Positions 25,529 through 32,668 of a stretch of 45,948 bases of DNA are shown piece after piece (within the stretch, counting starts at the first letter, position 1; the number at the start of each line of letters is the position of its first letter). The stretch comes from Nitrosotalea sp. (GTDB taxonomy: Archaea; Thermoproteota; Nitrososphaeria; Nitrososphaerales; Nitrosopumilaceae), in the NCBI GenBank assembly GCA_028580875.1, contig JAJSDS010000002.1, forward strand, positions 1 through 45,948, written 5' to 3'. The notes under the pieces were generated by a model. The model did not search any database, was not told the DNA's origin, and saw nothing but the letters and a program-made list of their open reading frames with translations. The position numbers were made by a program, and so were the translations under genes.

Positions 25529-25917
25529 ATAATTTTTTTAATTTTTGTGATTATTTGATTTACCGCATCTGGTGTTATGGATTTGTTTATTGATATGTAG
25601 TAAATCCCTTCTTTTCTTTGGAATATGACCAATGTTACTTTGTCATGCCTTATTATTGCGCTGTCCATGTTTCCAAGGGCAGAACTTGCCTTGTTTCTCA
25701 TTGCAAGCATTGTTGAAACAAGAAAGAATTCATTTCTTGCAGGCTCATTTGATAGTAAGGTATCAAGTCCTGGTCTGAATATGCCCGTCAAAGTTCTACC
25801 GTATTCATTGACAAGCCCAACATATCTAATTGATTTTGATAATTCTAAGATACTTTGACATTTTTTTCTATATTGTGTTATTTTTTCATTCCATTTTTGA
25901 TTGGGTGTCTTTTGCAC
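25525..25917 (-). CDS. Hypothetical thaumarchaeal protein, distant paralogue of 23819
   Basis: 130 residues, GTG start at 25917. It has the same order of elements as the 118-residue protein at 23819-24175: helix, 'IRYVGLVNEYGRTLTGIFRPG', helix, then 'MRNKASSALGNMDSAIIRHDKVTLVIFQRKEGIYYISINK'. It shows a mixed alpha/beta layout with no catalytic or metal motif. The tail overlaps the VOC gene's stop by four bases on the opposite strand. Confidence 0.68.
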   Translation of the reverse strand: MQKTPNQKWNEKITQYRKKCQSILELSKSIRYVGLVNEYGRTLTGIFRPGLDTLLSNEPARNEFFLVSTMLAMRNKASSALGNMDSAIIRHDKVTLVIFQRKEGIYYISINKSITPDAVNQIITKIKKII

Positions 25918-25956
25918 AGTTATGATAGAATGTTCAGGGTTTATAAAAGTTGGAAA

Positions 25957-26325
25957 CTACTTTTTCTTTTCTTTTCCAAGATCAGACTTTAAGGCCAAAT
26001 TCTCTTTTCTGAGTCTCTCATTTTCTTCAGTCAATGCATCTGCTGATTTCATTGTTGCATGCATTGGATGACCTGGCACAAATCCATTTGGTGTCATGTT
26101 AAACAAGCCTGCTGCATATCTTTGAAACATTGTATGATGACCTGAAAGTTTGCTCATCATCATGTCGGCATCTTGAACAATACGGTCCTTTACCATTCCA
26201 GCACTTGCTATTCCTTGTGGAGGATTTGCTCGTGGTGGTAGTCGTGGGAATGCAAATGGTGAGTTTAGCATATCAATTGGATGTCCAAAGGCTTCCATCA
26301 TTTTTCGTACGTCATAAGGCCACAT
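25957..26325 (-). CDS. Hypothetical protein with C-terminal coiled coil
   Basis: 122 residues. A Pro/Met-rich N-terminal half ('MEAFGHPIDMLNSPFAFPRLPPRANPP') is followed by 'MVKDRIVQDADMMMSKLSGHHTMFQRYAAGLFN' and a C-terminal leucine-heptad helix ('LTEENERLRKENLALKSDLGKEKKK'). The coiled coil suggests oligomerisation. The style recalls phasin-like or granule-associated proteins, and the window has a PHA synthase, but that link is a guess. ATG at 26325. Confidence 0.65.
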   Translation of the reverse strand: MWPYDVRKMMEAFGHPIDMLNSPFAFPRLPPRANPPQGIASAGMVKDRIVQDADMMMSKLSGHHTMFQRYAAGLFNMTPNGFVPGHPMHATMKSADALTEENERLRKENLALKSDLGKEKKK

Positions 26326-26536
26326 GGATGAAATTTCGGCTGTCCTCTATTTCATGTTTACTCACAAAACCACGCGTTAGATATAGGAAAGTGTCAAGTG
26401 CTAGTCGTTTTTTATCAAATTCTGTCGATCGCCGATCCTTATAGAATGGCCAGATCGATACCAGTTTGATGTCAAAAACAATATCAATGCACTGTATAAA
26501 ATGTAAAAAGAACATTAGTTCTATGGATTTATACAA
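26312..26536 (-). CDS. Possible small ORF in a 289-bp gap (doubtful)
   Basis: 74 residues from TTG 26536 ('FDKKRLALDTFLYLTRGFVSKHEIEDS'), overlapping the start of the coiled-coil gene by 14 bp. It is the only long open frame in the 289-bp stretch between the coiled-coil gene and the cyclase gene. The translation has protein-like amphipathic helices, but there is no recognisable family and the start is weak. It could be spurious, with the gap serving as promoter DNA. Confidence 0.3.
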   Translation of the reverse strand: MYKSIELMFFLHFIQCIDIVFDIKLVSIWPFYKDRRSTEFDKKRLALDTFLYLTRGFVSKHEIEDSRNFIHVAL

Positions 26537-26614
26537 AATTGTAATGTATATTGTTGATCAAAAGTTTACAGATCATCACTATGAACATGTAGAATGCCCA
26601 GATAGATTCACTGT

Positions 26615-27409
26615 CTAGGTGTGCATCGAATAAACCCGGTAAGTCTTTCCAGTCTTCTTGTCTTGGTAGCTCCATCTGTTGTCTTGCCATTCTACTTTCT
26701 CAAAGAGACTCTTCAGTGACGGATGTAATTTTTCATACACATCTTCTCCAACCAAAATTTGGTTTGGCTTGGCAAGTGCTGTAATCTTTGCTGCAATACT
26801 CACCGCCGGTCCCAAAATGTCTACGTGAGATCTGACTTGATCAGCGCCATATCTAACAATCACATTCTCACCAAAATCCATTCCTATCTTTACACGTAAT
26901 TCTGGATAATCATATTCACTAAGTATTGGATTTATTCCACGTTCAATTACGTCTACCATTGTTCGTGCACAGTTTACTGCACTGTCGGATACAACAAGTG
27001 GGCTCTCTTCTGCAATGAAATATCCGATGACTGCATCTCCGACATATTTTAGAACATAACCTCCGTGGTGACGGATTACTGAACGCATCTCTTGCGAAAA
27101 TGAACTAATTATTATGCCAAGTTTCTCTGGGGGAAGAAGTAATGCCATATCTGTTGAGCCTACCAAATCTACAAACATGACTACCATGTGCAGTTTTTGT
27201 GCCACATGTTTTCGTAGAAATGTGTCAGATTCATCAACCGAATAATCATATTCGTATCCTTTCTTGAGCGAACTCCATACTCTTTTTTGTGTCTCCTTGA
27301 TCAAACTTTCGCTATCAAGTGTGCCAGACTTGCCACCACCTAACATCATGTCTATGATGCTGTTGGTACTGGTCTTTTCTTCTTGCTGGTTTTCAGGTTC
27401 TTCACTCAT
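26615..27409 (-). CDS. Class III adenylate/guanylate cyclase-like protein
   Basis: 264 residues: a low-complexity N-terminus, a linker, and one class III cyclase homology domain from about residue 73. Both metal Asp motifs are present ('VVMFVDLVGSTDMA' and 'YVLKYVGDAVIGYF'). However, the usual 'GxxVNxAAR' transition-state pair is 'GPAVSIAAKI', with Ser for Asn and Lys for Arg. The domain may therefore be weakly active or act as a sensor rather than a cAMP producer. It lies six bases downstream of a 48-residue zinc-ribbon gene, so the two should be co-transcribed. No membrane segment. Confidence 0.87.
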   Translation of the reverse strand: MSEEPENQQEEKTSTNSIIDMMLGGGKSGTLDSESLIKETQKRVWSSLKKGYEYDYSVDESDTFLRKHVAQKLHMVVMFVDLVGSTDMALLLPPEKLGIIISSFSQEMRSVIRHHGGYVLKYVGDAVIGYFIAEESPLVVSDSAVNCARTMVDVIERGINPILSEYDYPELRVKIGMDFGENVIVRYGADQVRSHVDILGPAVSIAAKITALAKPNQILVGEDVYEKLHPSLKSLFEKVEWQDNRWSYQDKKTGKTYRVYSMHT

Positions 27410-27415
27410 TTTTGC

Positions 27416-27562
27416 TCACTCCAATGGGAAATTGGCGCCGCATACCGGACATACGCCTCTTTCTCCCTTGTATTTTATATCAAAGTATTGGATTATCTCT
27501 ACGTTACAATTCCAGCATATTATCTTCTTAAAAGAGGATTTTGTTCCTTTTTCACGCACCAT
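27416..27562 (-). CDS. Zinc-ribbon microprotein upstream of cyclase (48 aa)
   Basis: Missed by the ORF track. It starts at ATG 27562 ('MVREKGTKSSFKKIICWNCN') and has a second CxxC in 'GVCPVCGANFPLE' before the stop at 27416. Four cysteines form one clear zinc ribbon. It ends six bases before the cyclase ATG, so it is the first gene of that two-gene operon. The role is unknown; it may be a partner or regulator of the cyclase domain. Confidence 0.75.
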   Translation of the reverse strand: MVREKGTKSSFKKIICWNCNVEIIQYFDIKYKGERGVCPVCGANFPLE

Positions 27563-27674
27563 GGTCAAAAATGGTTTTATTTAGTATTTAAAGTGCATAC
27601 CGATTTTATGGGGCAGCTAATGGGAAAGACTTGTGCAGATACCTACCAGCAATCCAGACCCTTTCATAAAATCG

Positions 27675-28469
27675 ATGAGTGACAAGGCAGAGAATATCAG
27701 AACCTTGTTCTTGGAAAATATTACAACTCTTACAAATAAGGTTCCATTGAAGGTGATGCTAGGAGACGGCACGGTAACTGATCAAGAATCATTTGATCCT
27801 GCACGTGTACGACAATTCTTCGATGATCTTCTAAAAAAGATTCCCGAGTGGAACAACCAAGGAGTATCTGCAACTTCAGAAAAAGACCTGAGACGAAGTT
27901 TTATAAAATTTGAGATAAAGGAAGGGAACTATCTGCTCTCTGGACACATGTCTCTACAATATCACGCATTATTGTTCTACAAGTTAGATCATCGCGTGAT
28001 TGAAATCCAAAAAGAATTATCCGACATATCTGACATGATTACAAAACTCCAAGTTCAAGTTGGACCTGAAAATGACAAGATAATTGAAGAAAAGCTAAAA
28101 CAGGAAGGATATCAGGGCATGGATGAGCAAAAACTATTTGAAGTTTTGTTCAATCGTGAAGACATTACCCAGGACATAGTAAAATCAATCGAGGTTTCCC
28201 ACGCTGAACATACAAAACTTGTTGCAAACAGAGATAGATTATTTGGAGAACTTGACAACATGCTCATCGAAGTATATCATACAACACCTGTGCTAATTGA
28301 TGAGAACAAAATGATCGCAGCAGAAGAGGGATGTCTTTGTAATTTCAATTTAGAGTATCTAAAGAACAACACAAGACAAGGAAACATAAACTTGGCAAGA
28401 ATCTCAGAACAGACCAAGACAAACTTGCTTGCATTGCTTGATAGTATCATAAAAATTCTAAAAAATTAA
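27675..28469 (+). CDS. Hypothetical protein with coiled-coil middle
   Basis: 264 residues from ATG 27675; the track's start at 27633 adds 14 doubtful residues. N-terminal half: 'LFLENITTLTNKVPLKVMLGDGTVTDQ', 'VRQFFDDLLKKIPEWNN', 'FIKFEIKEGNYLLSGHMSLQYHALLFYK'. Middle helices ('IEIQKELSDISDMITKLQVQVG') look coiled-coil. C-terminal 'EGCLCNFNLEYL' holds a CxC pair. It is divergent from the zinc-ribbon/cyclase operon, so these genes may share control. Family not recognised. Confidence 0.7.
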   Translation: MSDKAENIRTLFLENITTLTNKVPLKVMLGDGTVTDQESFDPARVRQFFDDLLKKIPEWNNQGVSATSEKDLRRSFIKFEIKEGNYLLSGHMSLQYHALLFYKLDHRVIEIQKELSDISDMITKLQVQVGPENDKIIEEKLKQEGYQGMDEQKLFEVLFNREDITQDIVKSIEVSHAEHTKLVANRDRLFGELDNMLIEVYHTTPVLIDENKMIAAEEGCLCNFNLEYLKNNTRQGNINLARISEQTKTNLLALLDSIIKILKN

Positions 28470-28512
28470 AAAATTGTTTATATCAAAGTATTTTCAAAAA
28501 TCATTAACATTT

Positions 28513-28590
28513 AGTCAAGGGGCAAGAACTGTACCATGGTGCCACAGTTTGGGGAGTAGACACCATGTGACGTCACATGACCCCTTGACT
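28513..28590 (+). ncRNA. Candidate three-way-junction RNA
   Basis: AGTCAAGGGG (28513-28522) pairs perfectly with CCCCTTGACT (28581-28590). Inside are a stem AACTGT/ACAGTT and the 16-base palindrome CATGTGACGTCACATG, giving a three-way junction. TTTATATCA at 28477-28485 lies about 32 nt upstream, a plausible TATA box. It is in the 303-bp gap before ilvA, but upstream of ilvA's own TATA-like site (near 28745), so it is probably not an ilvA leader. A terminator for the preceding gene, or protein-binding palindromes, are alternatives. Confidence 0.4.
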
Positions 28591-28772
28591 TAGATCAGTC
28601 ATGTTGTCAGAATATTATTTAGCCCTTTTTGATCCCTGAAAATTTTATTAATTTTCAGAGTAATGATGTGTTTTTTATTTAAAATGTATGATAATGATCA
28701 AAAATATGTATTAGTTTTTCAGCGTAAACTGCTCAATAAACCAAATATACCAAGATAGGGCTGAAAACTCTG

Positions 28773-29981
28773 TTGAATGTCACTTTTGACGATATAGTAC
28801 GATCACAAAAAATCCAGCGAAATGTGATCAGAAGAACTCCTCTTGAAAGTTCGCACTCATTTAGTGTGATGACTGGCTCAAAGGTTTACCTGAAATCAGA
28901 ATGTCTGCAAAAAACTGGCTCATTTAAATTTCGAGGTGCATATGCAAAGATTGCCAGTCTTTCAAAAGATGAAAAAAGAAAGGGAGTGATTGCAGCTTCT
29001 GCAGGAAATCATGCGCAAGGTGTCGCATATGCATCATCACTTGAAAAAATCCCATGTACAATTGTAATGCCTGTCACAGCTTCGCCTGCAAAAGTTTCTG
29101 CAACTAGATCATATGGTGCAAATGTGATTTTAGAGGGTACCATTTATGATGAATCTTCTGCAAAAGCTGCAGACATTGCACAAAAAACTGGAGCCACAAT
29201 GGTTCATGCTTTTGATGATGAAACGGTAATTGCTGCACAAGGTGTGATAGGGCTTGAAATCATGGAAGACCTTCCAGATGTTGACGAGATTTATGTTCCA
29301 ATAGGTGGAGGAGGTCTTGCAGCTGGAATACTAAAAGCAGTCAAGACAAAAAAACCCAAAGTCAAGGTGATTGGTGTACAATCATCTGGTTTTCCTGCAA
29401 TGAAAAAATCATTTGACATTGGCAAATTACAATCAGTTTCTGGTCACAGGACCATAGCAGACGGCATATCTGTAAAAACTCCTGGTCATTCAACATTTAA
29501 AATCATAAACGAGTTGATTGATGACATTGTTCTTGTTGATGATTCTTCCATAGTAAAAGCAATGTTTCTACTCATGGAAAGATCAAAGACAGTAGTAGAA
29601 CCAGCAGGTGCTGTGGGTCTTGCATACTTGCTTGACAAAAAGCCCGCCAAGGGCAAAAAAGTTGTCTCAATTTTATCTGGAGGAAACGTAGACATGTATT
29701 TACTGGGACAAATCGTGGCAAAGGGACTCACAGAAATGGGAAGGATGGTCAAGATCTTCATACTTTTGACCGATAAACCCGGGGCACTCAAGGAGGTAAT
29801 TGACCAGATATCATCTTTGAGTGTAAATATCGTGGATGTGATACATGACAGACTAAGCTCAAGCATACCTGCAGGCACGGCTGGAGTGACATTGAGTCTG
29901 GAAACTCAAGATTCTGAGCATGCAGAGCAGTTGATAAGATTTTTGAAAAAGAAAAATGTCCAATTCAAGGTAGTCACCTAA
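28773..29981 (+). CDS. ilvA: Threonine dehydratase (biosynthetic-type, ACT-containing)
   Basis: 402 residues. PLP-dependent deamination of threonine to 2-oxobutyrate, the first step of isoleucine synthesis by this route. The PLP lysine is K52 in 'KTGSFKFRGAYAK'; 'GVIAASAGNHAQGVAYA' and the phosphate-binding 'PIGGGGLAAGILKA' are intact; 'VVEPAGAVGLAYL' follows. The last 75 residues ('KIFILLTDKPGALKEVIDQISS...') form an ACT domain, usually for allosteric feedback by an amino acid. TTG start at 28773 with a TATA-like element about 26 nt upstream, so the transcript may be leaderless. Confidence 0.93.
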   Translation: MNVTFDDIVRSQKIQRNVIRRTPLESSHSFSVMTGSKVYLKSECLQKTGSFKFRGAYAKIASLSKDEKRKGVIAASAGNHAQGVAYASSLEKIPCTIVMPVTASPAKVSATRSYGANVILEGTIYDESSAKAADIAQKTGATMVHAFDDETVIAAQGVIGLEIMEDLPDVDEIYVPIGGGGLAAGILKAVKTKKPKVKVIGVQSSGFPAMKKSFDIGKLQSVSGHRTIADGISVKTPGHSTFKIINELIDDIVLVDDSSIVKAMFLLMERSKTVVEPAGAVGLAYLLDKKPAKGKKVVSILSGGNVDMYLLGQIVAKGLTEMGRMVKIFILLTDKPGALKEVIDQISSLSVNIVDVIHDRLSSSIPAGTAGVTLSLETQDSEHAEQLIRFLKKKNVQFKVVT

Positions 29982-30003
29982 ATTTCATTTTAGGGCTGTC
30001 TTG

Positions 30004-31254
30004 TCATACGTGACTAACTAGGGAGAAAATGTTGAATGTCAAGACAATGCCTACAAAGACACATGCAATGACGGTTGTTATCTTTCTATTTACAAATTCA
30101 CCCATCAATTTTTTGTTCATTGTAAGTATGACTACAGGTATTACCGCTACTGGTATCAACAAACTCAAGACAAATTGACTGTACACAAGTATGTGCAAAG
30201 GATCAAACCCCAACAGTATTGCAACAGTGGTCGGAATTACATTGACAAATCTTGTAATTATTCTGCGCATCCATACATTGACTTTCTTTCCCAAAAATCC
30301 TTCCATTATTATCTGGCCGGCTAATGTTCCTGCAGCCGATGATGCAATGCCTGATGATAACAATGTAATCAGAAAAACTATCCCTGCAGATGCACCAAAC
30401 AATGGTACGAGTGTTTTGTATGCTTCTGCAATTGATGCAATTTGAGAATTATTTGGATAAAATGCGACTGCTGCCATTAGTAGAATGGCCGCATTTACCA
30501 AGGCAGCTATTGTGAGCAAAAATATTGTCTCAGCAAGATGTAACTTTCTCATTCTTTTCCTCTCAACTAGTGTCTTACCACTGGCTTTTTCTTTTGTAAG
30601 AAACGAGTGCAAAAATACGACATGTGGCATGACTGTTGCTCCAATTATGCCGACTGCTACAAACAATGCGTTTGCGTCTACAAAATGTGGTGACAATGAA
30701 CCTGATATGATGCCATGCATGCTCGGTGGAGCAATTATCATTTCATATGCATAGCCAAAGCTTATGACTGAAACAATAATCAAAAAGATTTGTTCCAATA
30801 GACGGAATTTTCTAGATGTAAGGGCTAGTATGATGATGACATCTGCAGCTCCAAATATTGCGGCATATATCATGGGTACGCCAAATAACAGGTTCAACGC
30901 AATCACTGTTCCAAGATACTCTGCAAGGTCTGTTGCAGCAGCTGCCACTTCAGAGCTTAACCAATAGGGTATGACAAATAATCTCCTACCAAGTTTTTCC
31001 CTCAAAATCTCTGCCAAGCTCTTTTCTGTCGCAATTCCTAATTTTCCTGATAGGTACTGCATTAGCATTGCAATTGCGCATGAAAGCCATACCACCCAGA
31101 GCAAAGAGTATCCAAATGCCGCACCTCCCTGTAGGTCCGTTCCATAATTTCCTGGATCCATGTATCCGATGCTTACAATTAACGCAGGGCCGGAATATGC
31201 AATAAATCTCCTAAGAAAACCTGTAAAATGCGATATTCTAGAATCTGGATGCAT
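30004..31254 (-). CDS. mntH: NRAMP family Mn2+/Fe2+ transporter
   Basis: 416 residues with about 11 transmembrane helices. Proton-coupled uptake of divalent metals. Motifs: 'GPALIVSIGYMDPGNYGTDLQGG' (metal-binding DPGN), 'SSEVAAAATDLAEYLG' and 'GATVMPHVVFLHSFLT' (metal-binding Met in MPH). These match MntH/DraNRAMP signatures, so Mn/Fe selectivity is expected; a magnesium-selective variant would lack the Met. ATG at 31254. A candidate DtxR-type operator sits directly upstream of its TATA region (31296-31309). Confidence 0.94.
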   Translation of the reverse strand: MHPDSRISHFTGFLRRFIAYSGPALIVSIGYMDPGNYGTDLQGGAAFGYSLLWVVWLSCAIAMLMQYLSGKLGIATEKSLAEILREKLGRRLFVIPYWLSSEVAAAATDLAEYLGTVIALNLLFGVPMIYAAIFGAADVIIILALTSRKFRLLEQIFLIIVSVISFGYAYEMIIAPPSMHGIISGSLSPHFVDANALFVAVGIIGATVMPHVVFLHSFLTKEKASGKTLVERKRMRKLHLAETIFLLTIAALVNAAILLMAAVAFYPNNSQIASIAEAYKTLVPLFGASAGIVFLITLLSSGIASSAAGTLAGQIIMEGFLGKKVNVWMRRIITRFVNVIPTTVAILLGFDPLHILVYSQFVLSLLIPVAVIPVVILTMNKKLMGEFVNRKITTVIACVFVGIVLTFNIFSLVSHV

Positions 31255-31295
31255 GCTTGTGACAATCCCACGATGTTATTCTCTTCATATAAAAG

Positions 31296-31309
31296 TTAGC
31301 TAAGGCTAA
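31296..31309 (-). promoter_or_regulatory. Candidate DtxR/MDR1-type metal-repressor operator of mntH
   Basis: TTAGCTAAGGCTAA is an inverted repeat (TTAGC/GCTAA arms) like the TTAGG...CCTAA boxes bound by archaeal DtxR/IdeR-family repressors. A TATA-like CTTTTATATGA (minus strand, 31284-31294) lies between the box and the start at 31254, so the box covers the BRE side of the promoter. A partial copy, TTAGGCTA, is at 31339-31346. Confidence 0.45.
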
Positions 31310-31383
31310 ATTATTTAGTATGATCTAATATTGAGAAATTAGGCTACACAATAATTAATAGACAATGCAATAAACGAAATTAC

Positions 31384-31818
31384 ATGACCGCAAAAAATGC
31401 ATGGAAAGGAAAATCTTTTTTGACCTGGTCTGATATTGATTCACAAGTACGTGTTCTGTGTACAAAAATAAAAAAATCAGGTTTTGAGTTTGATAAAATT
31501 GCAACCGTATCAAGGGGTGGCTTGGTGCCAGCCCGATTGGTTGCAGATAATTTTGATATCAAAAAAATACTTGTTGACAAGAAAAAAATTCCGGAAAAGA
31601 CATTGTTTGTAGATGATATTTACGATTCTGGCGATACGTTCAAGAAGATATTTCCAAAGGTTGACAAGCAGGCAAATTTTCTATACGCGACCATAATTGC
31701 AAGAACTGGGGTAAGATACCCAAAACAGTTAGTGTATGCCAAAAAAACACGTGGCTCAGAGTATGTAGTATTTCCTTGGGACAAGTTGGAATTTGAACGA
31801 AAGCATAAATCAGATTAA
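31384..31818 (+). CDS. Purine/xanthine phosphoribosyltransferase-like protein
   Basis: 144 residues, ATG 31384. Type I PRTase features: 'KIATVSRGGLVPARLVADNFD' and the PRPP loop 'KTLFVDDIYDSGDTFKKI', then 'LYATIIARTG' and 'EYVVFPWDKLEFE'. The last motif (W-x-x-E/FE) is common in xanthine-guanine PRTases, so purine salvage is the likely role. Divergent from mntH. Confidence 0.87.
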   Translation: MTAKNAWKGKSFLTWSDIDSQVRVLCTKIKKSGFEFDKIATVSRGGLVPARLVADNFDIKKILVDKKKIPEKTLFVDDIYDSGDTFKKIFPKVDKQANFLYATIIARTGVRYPKQLVYAKKTRGSEYVVFPWDKLEFERKHKSD

Positions 31819-31849
31819 AGATTAAGTATTGCTGTATTGTTAAAACACC

Positions 31850-31966
31850 ATGAATCCATTTGCATGCTCTAAATGCTTTGTAGGCTACAGACCAGGTGAA
31901 CTAATATCTTGTCCCAAATGTAACCAAGAGTTCTGTGGCTCATGCTTTAAGCAACACAGTCACTAG
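31850..31966 (+). CDS. AN1-like zinc-finger microprotein (38 aa)
   Basis: Missed by the ORF track. From ATG 31850: CSKC (C6, C9), 11 residues, CPKC (C21, C24), four residues, CGSC (C29, C32), then HSH (H36, H38), TAG at 31964. Eight ligands in two pairs of pairs match the spacing of an AN1-type zinc finger (C-x2-C-x9-12-C-x1-2-C-x4-C-x2-...-H-x-H/C). Small stand-alone AN1 proteins are known in archaea. Downstream of the PRTase by 31 bp, same strand. Confidence 0.72.
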   Translation: MNPFACSKCFVGYRPGELISCPKCNQEFCGSCFKQHSH

Positions 31967-32009
31967 GCAAATCAAAAAATAAGTAGTGGTCATAGACTAA
32001 TACATTACA

Positions 32010-32468
32010 ATGGAATTTGGCGGCGACGATGTTGATACACTTGCTCTGATGTTTGATAAATTACAGTATATTTTTCGTGGATATGACCAGTACATTTCAG
32101 CATTTACTGAGATGCAAGAACTCTATAAACAAGGCAAGCTAGCAGAACGGGATTATTACTATGGTATGACTGATGCAGTTCTCAAGTATTCTGCACTAGA
32201 GTTTCTGGGACTAAAAGCCATGTTTGAGATAAAAAAGGCATTAAATCGAATGAATAATGCTTCCTCTCAATCTTCAACTGGATTGGTATCTGGGAAGATA
32301 CAGTCTGGTCCTCAAAACACTATTACCTCGTTTATTTCGGCAAAAACCCTGCCTGGAAGAGATGAAGTCATGAATACAATGTCAGGTACTGGAAACAAAT
32401 GCACATCTTGTGGAAAGACCGTATCAAATGTGGCAAAGTTTTGCACATCTTGTGGCAACAAAATGTGA
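32010..32468 (+). CDS. Hypothetical protein with C-terminal zinc ribbon
   Basis: 152 residues from ATG 32010. The first 80 residues are helical and acidic ('DDVDTLALMFDKLQYIFRGYDQYISAFTEMQELYKQGKL'); then a flexible Ser/Gln/Thr-rich linker; then a 'CTSCGKTVSNVAKFCTSCGNKM' zinc ribbon at the end. The architecture suggests an adaptor protein. No named family. It lies 43 bp downstream of the AN1-like gene, on the same strand. Confidence 0.75.
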   Translation: MEFGGDDVDTLALMFDKLQYIFRGYDQYISAFTEMQELYKQGKLAERDYYYGMTDAVLKYSALEFLGLKAMFEIKKALNRMNNASSQSSTGLVSGKIQSGPQNTITSFISAKTLPGRDEVMNTMSGTGNKCTSCGKTVSNVAKFCTSCGNKM

Positions 32469-32527
32469 ATTGATTAATCACTTGAGAAATTCAAGAACTA
32501 AATAATCCTACTTTGAAAAATAAATCT

Positions 32528-32602
32528 GGATCGGTAGTCTAGCCTGGTTAGGATATCGCACTCACACTGCGGGGGTCGCTGGTTCAAATCCGGCCCGATC
32601 CA
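32528..32602 (+). tRNA. tRNA-Val (CAC)
   Basis: 75 nt: acceptor GGATCGG/CCGATCC, anticodon stem TCGCA/TGCGG with loop CTCACAC (anticodon CAC), T-arm GCTGG/CCGGC with TTCAAAT loop, discriminator A; CCA not encoded. The D-stem uses two G-U pairs. The 3' end TCCGGCCCGATCCATC recurs four more times downstream within repeats, so the gene looks like an integration target. Confidence 0.95.
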
Positions 32603-32668
32603 TCCCTTTCAAACTAGAATAATTCTACACCAATTTTTTAAACCATGTCTGTCCAGTACGCATACTAG

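Noticed and set aside
28513-28590. A T-box or amino-acid riboswitch for ilvA
   Set aside because: It lies upstream of a separate TATA-like site for ilvA, and no known archaeal riboswitch class is recognisable.
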